Assembly (NCBI GenBank): GCA_025927575.1
Contig: JAICLJ010000001.1
Location: 1-64,000 of the forward strand
Origin: Bryobacteraceae bacterium
GTDB taxonomy: Bacteria > Acidobacteriota > Terriglobia > Bryobacterales > Bryobacteraceae
Direction: 5' to 3'
Length of the DNA stretch: 64,000 nt
In this document: one piece after another, positions 48,335-57,962 of the stretch
How the letters are laid out: every line of letters starts with the position of its first letter
Numbering within the stretch: the first letter of the stretch is position 1
The notes under the pieces: generated by a model
Told to the model about the DNA's origin: nothing
Databases searched by the model: none
Seen by the model: the letters and a program-made list of their open reading frames with translations, nothing else
Translations under genes and position numbers: made by a program

Positions 48335-50268
48335 ATTCTGCTCACTCCAATTGAAATCACAAATTCTTTACCGGAAAAAGTGGAGAGTCGCAGGCAGGCC
48401 TTATGCCCGGTGTTGTCGGAAAATGGCCACGACCACGACAAGCGGCCGCCTTGGTCCTCGCGTACCCAGACCGCGGTCGAATTGGCGCTCCAGCCCCGGC
48501 AGCCTTCGCTTTCGAAGGGAGTCAGCAGTCCGCGCCCGTAGCGCAGCAAGTTCAGGTAGTCCGGGGAAAACGCGAAATCCACGGATATCGCCTTGACGGA
48601 TTCCGGCAGTGCGTAGCGCACTTCGAGGCAACTTTCACCACGACAGAGGCGAATGTGCTTCGTCAGTCCGCGTGCCACGCTTGCATCTTCGATGTTTTCC
48701 ATCACGACGTCGACATCGGCGCCGGAGGCCTGGTGGATGCGGCTCCGGTAAGCATCGTGTTCGAAGCCACAGTCGGCCAGCGCGCCGGGATGATTCGGAG
48801 GAAGATCCATGAAGCGATTTAGTTCCTCCATCCAATTCCAGTCGTCGGATGGATTACCGACGACCATGGTTGCCGGCGTACCCGCCAGATCGAATAGGGC
48901 GACCAGGCGCCCACCCCATCGGGGAGAAATCACCGCGAACAACTTATCGTTTTTTACAACCAGTTCCTCTTCACCATCGGAGTCGATATCACGCAACGTC
49001 ACGTGCGCCTGTCCGTCGTGGTGGGTTGCCCAATATGCCGCTTCGCCGATCACCGCGGCATGCCGGCAGTGGCTGCCGAGCGCCTGAATCCAAGGACTCG
49101 GCTGGCCGTAACAATCCGGGTTGCCAAACGGACCTTCCGGCGGTGTGTGCCAGGCGCTTTCCCAACTCGACGCAATCAAATGCTTCTCCGCCAGATCGAC
49201 CAGCGCCGGCTCGGCTCCCGACAACGAGAACTGCTCGACGCGCCTTTCCGCCCAGGAAAAGTATTCCCGGTACCGGTCCCACTGCGGATCGAAATACCAC
49301 TTCTCGTATCCTTCGCCAGCTGCAAAGTGATTAGCCAATTCCAGAAACGTTCCGACATCGATTTGGCGCGGATCGGCCGGCTTGCCAACCGCGGAGCAAT
49401 CGCAGATTCGCACGGGCTTAATGGAAGGCATTTCGCCTATCCAGTGGAGAACGGACTCAAACTGTTCCGGCCCCTCAGTGCTCCATGCGCCCAACCCCGC
49501 GGCCTTTTCCATGTCGTCGCCATAGATCGCGATAGGAGAGCAGAAGAGCGAGGAGTCGCCGTCGAGCGAGGCGAGCCAGCGGCAGTGCTCGCGCAATTCG
49601 TCAAACTGACTCTGGCTGCCGGGTGGAATGTTTAGGCGCAAGCGGGTAGCGATCGGTAGCGCGATGAGACCCTGCCCGTCCTGAATCGTGCATGCCTGAA
49701 AGAGTTCCGCATCGCTTCGCGGATTTCGATCGTAAATCTTGCGCGGAGAAGAGACGCCACCCCCCGGCAGCAGCAATCGATCGTCTAAAAGGACGTATTG
49801 ATATCCGTGATTCAACAAGCGGCAATCCCTGAGCACCGGGGACATGCGGCGCGTATCCCAAACGCGCTCTGGTGGCCAGAACACCTTCACCGAGGCGGGA
49901 TCGACACCCAAGTGAATTTTGTAGAGCAGCAATTCCTCATTTAGCTGCTTGAGGTTATGCTCATAGCTGAAGAACCGCATGATATTTTGGGCGTAGCAGC
50001 TCCCGACGAGTTCGATAAGCCCCATATCCAATAGCTCGCGAACGAGCACCAGGAACTCGGGCTGATGCCAGGCGATGGCTTCTATTAGCGTGCCGCTCAG
50101 GTGAAGATTTAGGGGAATATTGAAACGGCGATGCAGCTCTAGTATCCAGGAAAAGCCCGACTTACTCTCAATCGAGCCAACTGCGGCCCGCAGGCCATGC
50201 CGATTGTCGTACCCCTCCGTGATCAGGTACTGGTTTGCGTGATGCACAAAAGCAAAAGCAATACTCAT
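48331..50268 (-). CDS. Glycoside hydrolase family 57-like protein
   Basis: MSIAFAFVHHANQYLI...LHLSGTLIEAIAWHQPEFL...GLIELVGSCYAQNIM...KVFWPPERVW (putative nucleophile Glu)...YQYVLLDDRL. Confidence 0.85.
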   Translation of the reverse strand: MSIAFAFVHHANQYLITEGYDNRHGLRAAVGSIESKSGFSWILELHRRFNIPLNLHLSGTLIEAIAWHQPEFLVLVRELLDMGLIELVGSCYAQNIMRFFSYEHNLKQLNEELLLYKIHLGVDPASVKVFWPPERVWDTRRMSPVLRDCRLLNHGYQYVLLDDRLLLPGGGVSSPRKIYDRNPRSDAELFQACTIQDGQGLIALPIATRLRLNIPPGSQSQFDELREHCRWLASLDGDSSLFCSPIAIYGDDMEKAAGLGAWSTEGPEQFESVLHWIGEMPSIKPVRICDCSAVGKPADPRQIDVGTFLELANHFAAGEGYEKWYFDPQWDRYREYFSWAERRVEQFSLSGAEPALVDLAEKHLIASSWESAWHTPPEGPFGNPDCYGQPSPWIQALGSHCRHAAVIGEAAYWATHHDGQAHVTLRDIDSDGEEELVVKNDKLFAVISPRWGGRLVALFDLAGTPATMVVGNPSDDWNWMEELNRFMDLPPNHPGALADCGFEHDAYRSRIHQASGADVDVVMENIEDASVARGLTKHIRLCRGESCLEVRYALPESVKAISVDFAFSPDYLNLLRYGRGLLTPFESEGCRGWSANSTAVWVREDQGGRLSWSWPFSDNTGHKACLRLSTFSGKEFVISIGVSRI

Positions 50269-50542
50269 CTCTCCCCCGGCGCAGGCACTTCCCGCGACCA
50301 AGCGCCCTTGCCCAGCCCGTCCGGACACACTACAGCCTCCGGTGGGTAGCTAAGCTACGCACTTAATAGGGAACCGAGGCTGTCGGAATGGCAGCTATCG
50401 TTCCCGATCTCTCGAATGCGACATAACGGCCCCGGAGGACACTTGTCGCCTTACCATAAATCTATGTTTCAGTCCTATAGCCGTCCGAATCGAACCGTTA
50501 GCGCAACTCTCTTCTTTTCGCCAACATTCGAACCACCCTTTG

Positions 50543-50571
50543 TAACCGATCCCTAGTCGGTTATTAACCGA
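50543..50571. promoter_or_regulatory. Triple half-site TAACCGA-N7-TCGGTTA-T-TAACCGA upstream of the GH57/APH operon
   Basis: Three exact 7-nt half-sites in alternating orientation in the 1-kb intergenic region. Confidence 0.55.
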
Positions 50572-51348
50572 AAAGAGACTAACATGAGAACCCTATGTCG
50601 TCAATGCTAGATTATGCAAGAAAAGTTTTAGTTAGCTACTAAGTTGGCTGACGTTCGATGTTAAAGGCGTTTCTTTAGCGATGCATGTTTGTAGGTTGTT
50701 AGCTCGGTATCATTCCAGGCGTGATCGCGAATACGTTTTTGGCATGTGGGCGAGAGATCGGGAACCGCAGTGATGTGCTTGATTTACTCGGCGGTATTGA
50801 AAGTTCTCTGAAATGCGGTGCATAAATAACCCTCCTTACAAATGCTAGAGTTAAGTCGCTTTGAATCATCGTGTCGTTGCCGCGCTCGCAACACAAACGT
50901 GAGTTGGGATAAAGTCCGCAAAAGATACCGTTAACGAATAGGTACTTTAACGACAGCGGCAGTCGAAATTGTGCTTGGACTTACGCCTGATTTGCTGAGC
51001 GTTGACCGGGTGGCCAGGACGCTTTCGAGCTCTCCTCCTCCGGGGGGCAATGCGAGGCATCGAACACAACATTTTGCCAATCCGCGATCCATTGTCCGCT
51101 GAAAGACGGATGCGCCTTCGTCCGTCCTTGGGGTCACATTTAGGGCGGCATGATTTCTTTGACCAAACGGGGTCCGTCCATACGGCGTATACGGCGGGAA
51201 TTGGGGTGCGTTCCCATGGAAGTGATTGAAAATAGACCCCGGTTTTCGTGAACTACGGAGTGCTGAGGCTCTGGGTTCCGCGCGATGGCGGGGTTCAAAG
51301 GTCGTCAATTGGCTTTCAAACGACGCCTGTCCGCGATACTGAAAGAAC

Positions 51349-53346
51349 ATGGGCCGCATCCGGATACTCTCCGATAACGTCGCCAATAAAATCGCCGCGG
51401 GCGAAGTGGTGGAACGGCCTGCTTCCGTCGTCAAAGAGTTGCTGGAGAACTCGCTCGATGCCGGCTCGACGGAGGTTCGCATCGACGCCGAAAATGCCGG
51501 TCGCCGCCTACTTCGCATCGCGGACAACGGCAGCGGCATGCTGCGCGACGATGCCCTGCTCGCGTTTGAACGGCACGCGACAAGCAAGCTCAGCGACGTC
51601 AAAGACCTCCTCGCCATCGCGACTCTCGGCTTCCGCGGCGAGGCGCTGCCCTCGATTGCGTCCGTCAGCCGCCTCTTACTCGAAACCCGGTCCTCGGATG
51701 AGCAGACCGGCACGGCGGTCGAGCTTGCAGGCGGGAAGCTGCTGCGTTGCGACGAGCTCGCGCGTCCCATCGGAACCACTATTTCCGTGCGCGATCTCTT
51801 CTTTAACGTGCCCGCGCGCAAGAAATTCCTTCGTTCCGATCAAACCGAGTTGGCGCACGTCGGCTCACTCGTGACGCATTACAGCCTCGCACACCCTGAC
51901 AAGCGGTTCGAACTCTACCACGAAGGCAGAGAACTCCTACATGTGACGCCTGTTTCGACGCTGAAAGAACGCGCGTTTCAGGTATTCGGTTCCAGCACTT
52001 TCGACGATCTTGTCGATCTCGAACCGCGCACGCGTGAGCTCCGGCTGCCCCCTCCCTATGTGCCTCATGCGCAACATCAGGAGCAAACCGAGCCACGGGA
52101 ACCGGAAACCGCGGAGTTCCGCATTGAGGGGCTCGTCTCCGGGCCGCACGTACAAAAGCTCAATCGCAATTCCATTTTTCTTTTTGTAAATGGGCGCCTG
52201 ATTCGCGACAAGCTGCTGATGCATGCAATTTCAGCCGCTTTTCACAACTTGATGCCGCCAGGATGTTATCCGTTTGCGCTCCTGTTTCTGAACTGCGATT
52301 CCGGAGAAGTGGACGTCAATGTTCATCCCGCTAAGACCGAAGTGCGCTTCCGGCACGGCTCGTTCGTACACGATTTCATGCGCGATACCATTCGCGAAAC
52401 CTTGATGCAGCACCGGCCTGTATCTGCCATTCCGCTTCCACCTGAATCGCCCATGCCGTTGCGCGAAGGCTCACGCTCGTTCCTGCCCCAAGCGGCCGGC
52501 ACACTCCCGTTCTCCGAGTTCTCGCGCATGCTCGACAGCCAGGTTATTGAGCTTCCGAGCGACCTGACGCTCACCGCCCCAAACCAGGAGGCGATGCTGC
52601 CCGAGGTCGAGCTGGTTACTCCCCGGATAGCCGTCGAGCCCGCCGTCGCCGTGGAGCCACCGCCGCGAGTAGAGGGCCGCGAACCGTTCACGAAACGCAT
52701 TCCGGACACGCACGGCAGCCTGCCCCACCTTTCCCCGGAATGGGAGCGAGTCGACACCCTGGCGGCCTTGCCGGATTTACGCCCCCTCGGCCAGCTCCAC
52801 GAAAGCTTCATTATCGCCGCGGGGCGTGATGGCTTGTGGATTATCGACCAGCACGTCGCGCACGAGCGCATTCTGTTCGAACAGGTACTCCGGCAGCGGG
52901 CAGCGGGCCGGATGGAAGTACAGCAATTGCTGATGCCCATTGTGCTGCAACTTTCCGCCGGCCAGCAATTTGAGTATTCCCGCATCGCGGACGAACTGAA
53001 TTCCACCGGTTTTGAGACCGAACCATTCGGGCAGCGAACCCTTGCCGTGAAAGCCGCGCCCGCCGGTTTGCATTCCGGCGATATCGAGAAAGTGCTCTTC
53101 GAAATTCTTGAGATCGCGGAGAAGGAACTGCGGTCCGCGACGCTCGATGAGATCCGCCGCGATCTGGCGGCTACGATCGCTTGCCGCGCGGCCATCAAGA
53201 TCAACACCCGCCTCGAACCTACCAAGGTGGAATGGCTACTGCGTTCTCTCGCCAGCTGTGAATATCCGATGACCTGTCCACACGGCCGGCCGATCGCGCT
53301 ACGCTACAGTACCAAAGACATCCTGCGTAGCTTTCACCGCATCTGA
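51349..53346 (+). CDS. mutL: DNA mismatch repair protein MutL
   Basis: MGRIRILSDNVANKIAAGEVVERPASVVKELLENSLDAGST...GFRGEALPSIASVS. Confidence 0.98.
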   Translation: MGRIRILSDNVANKIAAGEVVERPASVVKELLENSLDAGSTEVRIDAENAGRRLLRIADNGSGMLRDDALLAFERHATSKLSDVKDLLAIATLGFRGEALPSIASVSRLLLETRSSDEQTGTAVELAGGKLLRCDELARPIGTTISVRDLFFNVPARKKFLRSDQTELAHVGSLVTHYSLAHPDKRFELYHEGRELLHVTPVSTLKERAFQVFGSSTFDDLVDLEPRTRELRLPPPYVPHAQHQEQTEPREPETAEFRIEGLVSGPHVQKLNRNSIFLFVNGRLIRDKLLMHAISAAFHNLMPPGCYPFALLFLNCDSGEVDVNVHPAKTEVRFRHGSFVHDFMRDTIRETLMQHRPVSAIPLPPESPMPLREGSRSFLPQAAGTLPFSEFSRMLDSQVIELPSDLTLTAPNQEAMLPEVELVTPRIAVEPAVAVEPPPRVEGREPFTKRIPDTHGSLPHLSPEWERVDTLAALPDLRPLGQLHESFIIAAGRDGLWIIDQHVAHERILFEQVLRQRAAGRMEVQQLLMPIVLQLSAGQQFEYSRIADELNSTGFETEPFGQRTLAVKAAPAGLHSGDIEKVLFEILEIAEKELRSATLDEIRRDLAATIACRAAIKINTRLEPTKVEWLLRSLASCEYPMTCPHGRPIALRYSTKDILRSFHRI

Positions 53347-53349
53347 TGC

Positions 53350-54453
53350 TTAACGGCCTTCGATCACCTTCCGATAGAAATTCTCATACTTCGGAATAAT
53401 CAAGTCCGTGCAGAACCGGGCTTCCGCTTTCCGCCGCGCGGCGGCCGCCATCCGTGAGTGCATCGCTTCGTCAGTCAGCAACTCGATTAAACGCGCGGAC
53501 TGCGCATCGATATCACCCACATCTTCCATGAATCCATCCACACGATCGTCGATCAGGTCCGGAACCCCACCGGTCCGGGTCGCCACCGGAGGCACTCCGC
53601 AGGCCATCCCCTCCAGCGCGACCAGCCCGAAGGCCTCGAGCTCGCTCGGCAAATGCAGCGCGTGCATGCGCGGGATCAAGCGTTCCACGTGGTCCTGCTT
53701 CCCTAAAAACGTAATTTCATCTTCGACTCCGAGTTCGAATGCTAGCGCTTCTGCTCCTCCGCGCTCGGGCCCGTCCCCAGCCATGTAAAGATGCGCGTCC
53801 ACGTGCTGCCGGACCTTATGAAATGCGCGTATGCAATCTAGGATGCGCTTCACAGGCCGGAAGTTTGAAATGTGAATGATCCGCTTCTGTCCGGCTCTCG
53901 CTTCGGGGTTCGGTTTATAAATCGAGCAGTTCACGAAGTTGTGAATCACTTCAATGTGTTTCGTGATGCCGAAGAACTCCTCGGTGCGGCGCCGCATATA
54001 TTCGCTGATCGTCGTAATGCCGTCCGATCGCTCGATGGAAAACTTGGTCACGAGGAAATAGCTGCGGTCCGCGCCGACAATCGTGATGTCGGTGCCGTGG
54101 AGAGTCGTCACGAACGGAAGGCGGCGATGGGTCGTCATCTGCTGCGCCAGAAACGCCGAAACCGAGTGCGGGATCGCATAGTGCACGTGGAGCAGATCGA
54201 GCTTCTGGTGCTCGGCTATCTCGGCCATCCGTGACGCCAATGCCATCGAGTAGGGCGGGTACTGGAATAGTGGATAAGACGAGACTTCCACCTCGTGGTA
54301 GTACACACGCGGCGTATCGGGGTCCAGGCGAATAGGATTTGCATAAGTGATGAAGTGAACTTCATGGCCTCGATTCGCGAGCTCCAAGCCAAGTTCCGTA
54401 GCGACGATGCCGCTTCCGCCATAGGTCGGGTAACAGGTAATGCCAATCCGCAT
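53350..54453 (-). CDS. bshA: N-acetyl-alpha-D-glucosaminyl L-malate synthase (bacillithiol biosynthesis)
   Basis: MRIGITCYPTYGGSGIVATELGLELANRGHEVHFITY...HVHYAIPHSVSAFLA...SNFRPVKRILDCI. Confidence 0.93.
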   Translation of the reverse strand: MRIGITCYPTYGGSGIVATELGLELANRGHEVHFITYANPIRLDPDTPRVYYHEVEVSSYPLFQYPPYSMALASRMAEIAEHQKLDLLHVHYAIPHSVSAFLAQQMTTHRRLPFVTTLHGTDITIVGADRSYFLVTKFSIERSDGITTISEYMRRRTEEFFGITKHIEVIHNFVNCSIYKPNPEARAGQKRIIHISNFRPVKRILDCIRAFHKVRQHVDAHLYMAGDGPERGGAEALAFELGVEDEITFLGKQDHVERLIPRMHALHLPSELEAFGLVALEGMACGVPPVATRTGGVPDLIDDRVDGFMEDVGDIDAQSARLIELLTDEAMHSRMAAAARRKAEARFCTDLIIPKYENFYRKVIEGR

Positions 54454-55288
54454 GTTCCACCATCTTAGAGAATTCGCGAGGTTTCACTCCCTACCGCCGG
54501 GGCTGGGCCCCGATTTTTTTGTTAGCCTAGCGGTGTTGGCAACCCTCGACTATCTCCACCACCGCTGGTCGCCGCTCATTCTCGTTCCGTTCTTATTGTC
54601 TGCCGCCGCCGCTTCCGACATAGATTCTTCCGCCGCTCAGAAGGATTCGGCGCTGGTGATTTCAGCTTCGGGCCAGGTCTCGACGAATAAGAATGGCCAG
54701 GACTGGGCAATCGGCCAGGCTGAGCGCATTGGGATCACGAAGCCCATCATCACCGGCCAAGATGGCTACGCCCGGTTCGCAGTCGCGGGAGGCACGGATT
54801 TCGAGGTCTTCGCAAACTCGTTAGTGACTTTCCGCGAAAATGTCGGCAACCCACAGGATCTCCTGGATATCACGACGGGCCGTGTTCGCATTCAACTCCA
54901 CATCTCGGCCGATCAGCCGTCCCAATATCGTGTCATCACCCCCGTAGCCGTCATCACGGCCCGCAGCGGAGCAGCCTTCACGCTCGCCGTCGATGACGAG
55001 GATGACAGCACCCGTGTCGACGTGGAACAAGGCGAGATCTTCGTGCAACACGCTTTGTTGCCGCGAGGATCCCCCGAAATCATCAAGGCAGGCGATGCGA
55101 TCGCGGTGGAAGCCGACGAACCACTGATCTCGCGCCGGCTGGACCGCGGCGCGCTTTATCGATACGCGTTCCACTCGATAGTTAAGACACTCGGACTGGC
55201 GATTCCGGGGCTGGGCAAGAATCTTGCTTGTGAAGCCGCGCCCCAACAGATGGTTGCCCGGAATAGAATGGCTCTCCATCCGCATTAG
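54440..55288 (+). CDS. FecR-domain protein
   Basis: SASGQVSTNKNG...GYARFAVAGGTDFEVFANSLVTF...YRVITPVAVITARSGAAFTLAVD...VEQGEIFVQ; start overlaps bshA start, uncertain. Confidence 0.75.
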   Translation: MPIRMFHHLREFARFHSLPPGLGPDFFVSLAVLATLDYLHHRWSPLILVPFLLSAAAASDIDSSAAQKDSALVISASGQVSTNKNGQDWAIGQAERIGITKPIITGQDGYARFAVAGGTDFEVFANSLVTFRENVGNPQDLLDITTGRVRIQLHISADQPSQYRVITPVAVITARSGAAFTLAVDDEDDSTRVDVEQGEIFVQHALLPRGSPEIIKAGDAIAVEADEPLISRRLDRGALYRYAFHSIVKTLGLAIPGLGKNLACEAAPQQMVARNRMALHPH

Positions 55289-55326
55289 CTTCTGCCGCTA
55301 CACTACTGCCGGTACAATGGAGCGAG

Positions 55327-55968
55327 ATGGCCCTTCAATGGCTGGCTGTGGTCGCCACGGTGTTGGCGATCCCAGCTCTCAGCACTGCCCAGAATCAGAG
55401 GCAAAGCCATACCGGCAGAACCGTTCAGGCTGTTCCGACGCCTCCCCCGGCCGCGCGGCCACAAGGACTCCAAGCGCCTTGGGATGTTAAGAGAATGCTT
55501 TCCAATTTGAATAGCGAGATTGAGAAGCTGAAACCGCTGCTCGATCAGTTACACCCGCAGGAATGGCTCGACAACGGCGCTCCCCCGACCTATGTGAGGC
55601 AGTATCAGGACACGCAAGATCGTGTCAAAGATGCCGTGCGGGCGTCACAGGCTCTCGCTGCCAGGACAGACAGCCTGTCGCTTGCAATCGACGCCTATTT
55701 CCGCATGGAGGCGCTCGAAAACGTTGCGCGTTCGCTCGAGCAGGGTGTTCGCAAATACGGGGAGCCTCGCATGGCGGATCAGCTCGCCGCTCTGATCTCA
55801 CAGGATTTCACTAACCGCCAAAGGCTTCGTGAATACCTGACCGAACTCTCGGTGGAGCGCGAACAGGAGTTCAAGATCGCGGATGAAGAGGCGCAGCGCT
55901 GCCGGGGTATCATCAGCAGAGAGCCGGCGGCCAAGCCCGCGAGGACACGGGGAACTCACACGCAATGA
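55327..55968 (+). CDS. Hypothetical secreted coiled-coil protein
   Basis: Signal peptide; VKRMLSNLNSEIEKLKPLLDQLHPQEW and further helical segments. Confidence 0.65.
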   Translation: MALQWLAVVATVLAIPALSTAQNQRQSHTGRTVQAVPTPPPAARPQGLQAPWDVKRMLSNLNSEIEKLKPLLDQLHPQEWLDNGAPPTYVRQYQDTQDRVKDAVRASQALAARTDSLSLAIDAYFRMEALENVARSLEQGVRKYGEPRMADQLAALISQDFTNRQRLREYLTELSVEREQEFKIADEEAQRCRGIISREPAAKPARTRGTHTQ

Positions 55969-56186
55969 CTGGAAGCAACGTCTTTACATGCGCCATCTGT
56001 GGAGAACCATCCACAGCAATATGCGTCTATTGCACGCTTGACGCTTGCGAAAACCACCTGTGCGAGCGTTGCAATCGCTGTAGCGATTGTTGTGCCTGCG
56101 ACGTTCGAGTTCGGACTGAGCAGGATCAGCAACATTTGCCCGTGACGGCGCCGCCAACACCATCGCCTGTAGACATTCACGAATAG
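55965..56186 (+). CDS. 73-aa Cys-rich (B-box-like) zinc-finger protein
   Basis: FTCAICGEPSTAICVYCTLDACENHLCERCNRCSDCCACD; ATGA overlap with upstream CDS. Confidence 0.72.
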   Translation: MTGSNVFTCAICGEPSTAICVYCTLDACENHLCERCNRCSDCCACDVRVRTEQDQQHLPVTAPPTPSPVDIHE

Positions 56187-56277
56187 CGCAGGCGCAGCCC
56201 GCACCGCCCTTTACTCAAGCTGAAACGCAGCGCAGTGCGTCAGCGCGCGCGGATCAAGCCGATGTGCCGGGTGTCAG

Positions 56278-57378
56278 TTACGGCAGTTTGACGAACGGCA
56301 AAAGCGGCTTCTTCTCCGATTTGGCCACCTGCTTGATCACTTGCTGGCGGTTCCCGCCGACCCACGCCTCTTGAATTTCTTTCTCGCTCAGACCGGCCAG
56401 CCGCCCGGTCAGAATGAAAGCGGGAAGCGCGCTTGCCAGATCGCGAAAGTTAGCCATCTCAATCAGGGAAGGCAGCGCGCGTTCGCGAATCAAATTGAGC
56501 GTATCGGCATTGTGGTCCTCGGTCATGTCGACCAGCGCCTGGGTGGCGTTGTGGCGATCACTCCAGTCGAGTGAATTCAGCAGTTCCACGAACCAGGTGG
56601 GCTGAACGACCACTTTATCTTGGGGGTGGAACTTCGCCCCCACATACATCGCCGCGAGCGAACGGATCGCGTTCTTACGCACGGTGTCGTCGCCATCCTG
56701 CAGGGCATACTGAAGATCGTTAACGATTTGGGTGGTTGTACGCGGGCCGCGTGGGCCGTATTGAAGAACGTAGGCGGCAATCGCCCGCTGATCCGGATCG
56801 CTCGATTCCCTGATCACGCGGTGGAGAGCGTCCAGATCCTTGGCCGCAAACGAGACGAAGGCGCGCTGGTGTTCGCGAGCGCCGGGATTATCCATTACCG
56901 AATACCCGTTGCTCAAACTTTCGCCGGTTTCGCCGAGCCGAATGCTCTGATCAACAGTGTCGAGGAAATCCGCGTACTCGTCTGTCAGGTCCTTGGGAAG
57001 CGTTACGTTGCCTTGGGGCTCGGGCCGGAACTCGAAGTGAGGTGAGTCCTTCTCTTCGATGCCAACATATAAAATCGACTTGCCATCCAAGCAACAGGTG
57101 GCCTCCAGGCGAGACGCAACAACACCTGAAATCTTGTCCAGCCGCTCCTCCACGCCGCTTTTGGATGGGGGGAGCAGACTGCCCTCCCGCACCCCGAGGG
57201 CGGTGCGAATCTTATCGAGGGACACCTTGCGCGCCCCATAGATCTGAATCAAGCCGACGCGTGGGGAAATATCGTCGGCCCTCGCCGTCGTGACACAGCA
57301 TGCCGCGAGCACAAAAAGGAAAACACGTCTCACCACTCTAGTATGAGACGTGTCCCTTCCAGGAACGGTTAAGCCCAA
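56278..57378 (-). CDS. HEAT-repeat protein with exported N-terminus
   Basis: Hydrophobic leader VRRVFLFVLAACCVTTARA; IQIYGARKVSLDKIRTALGVREGS; HEAT-like repeats. Confidence 0.65.
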   Translation of the reverse strand: MGLTVPGRDTSHTRVVRRVFLFVLAACCVTTARADDISPRVGLIQIYGARKVSLDKIRTALGVREGSLLPPSKSGVEERLDKISGVVASRLEATCCLDGKSILYVGIEEKDSPHFEFRPEPQGNVTLPKDLTDEYADFLDTVDQSIRLGETGESLSNGYSVMDNPGAREHQRAFVSFAAKDLDALHRVIRESSDPDQRAIAAYVLQYGPRGPRTTTQIVNDLQYALQDGDDTVRKNAIRSLAAMYVGAKFHPQDKVVVQPTWFVELLNSLDWSDRHNATQALVDMTEDHNADTLNLIRERALPSLIEMANFRDLASALPAFILTGRLAGLSEKEIQEAWVGGNRQQVIKQVAKSEKKPLLPFVKLP

Positions 57379-57393
57379 AAAGGGCGCGACTGC

Positions 57394-57891
57394 TTAAGCC
57401 TGCTTCTGGGCGAGCGGCCCAACGATCGGAAGAACAACCATTTTGTTGTTGTACGCGGCCCACATCAGATACAGCCAGAGGACAAAGATGGCCAGCATGA
57501 GCAGCGGCCACAAGACCAAAGTCAGCAAGCCGGCAAGCCCATGAGTGAGCAGACTCAAGAAGCTGCCGAGGATAGTCAACGCGATCATCGCCACGATCAC
57601 GCCGACATGAAAAAAGATTGACTGGAACGCGTGGAACCGAACAGTTTTATTTTTGTTATACGGATCCAGCACCAAAAAGATAATGCCGGTAACCAGTCCC
57701 ACCAGGTAGCAGAGCGCGCTAGCTGTATTGATTGACATTCCCGCTGTCGCCGCCACGGGCGGCGGGGCATAGCCGGCCTGAGCTCCTGCCGTATACCCTC
57801 CTGCCGCGGCAGACTCTGCAGAGATAGAGGCCCCGCAACGGGGGCAGAAGTTTCCGGGCGCTTCCGCCCCGCACTGTACACAAAACGCCAT
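57394..57891 (-). CDS. Zinc-ribbon plus DUF4870-like membrane protein
   Basis: MAFCVQCGAEAPGNFCPRCGAS; ALCYLVGLVTGIIFLVLDPYNKNKTVRFHAFQSIFF. Confidence 0.85.
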   Translation of the reverse strand: MAFCVQCGAEAPGNFCPRCGASISAESAAAGGYTAGAQAGYAPPPVAATAGMSINTASALCYLVGLVTGIIFLVLDPYNKNKTVRFHAFQSIFFHVGVIVAMIALTILGSFLSLLTHGLAGLLTLVLWPLLMLAIFVLWLYLMWAAYNNKMVVLPIVGPLAQKQA

Positions 57892-57962
57892 AATCCTACC
57901 CTCCTCTGTTTGCAAACCGTTTGTAAACCGTCTGACGATTCTAACCAAATCGGTGGGCGAAG

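Noticed and set aside
50931-51821. 296-aa minus-strand ORF upstream of/antisense to mutL
   Set aside because: Mostly antisense to the clear mutL frame, Ser/Arg-rich shadow composition, no family resemblance
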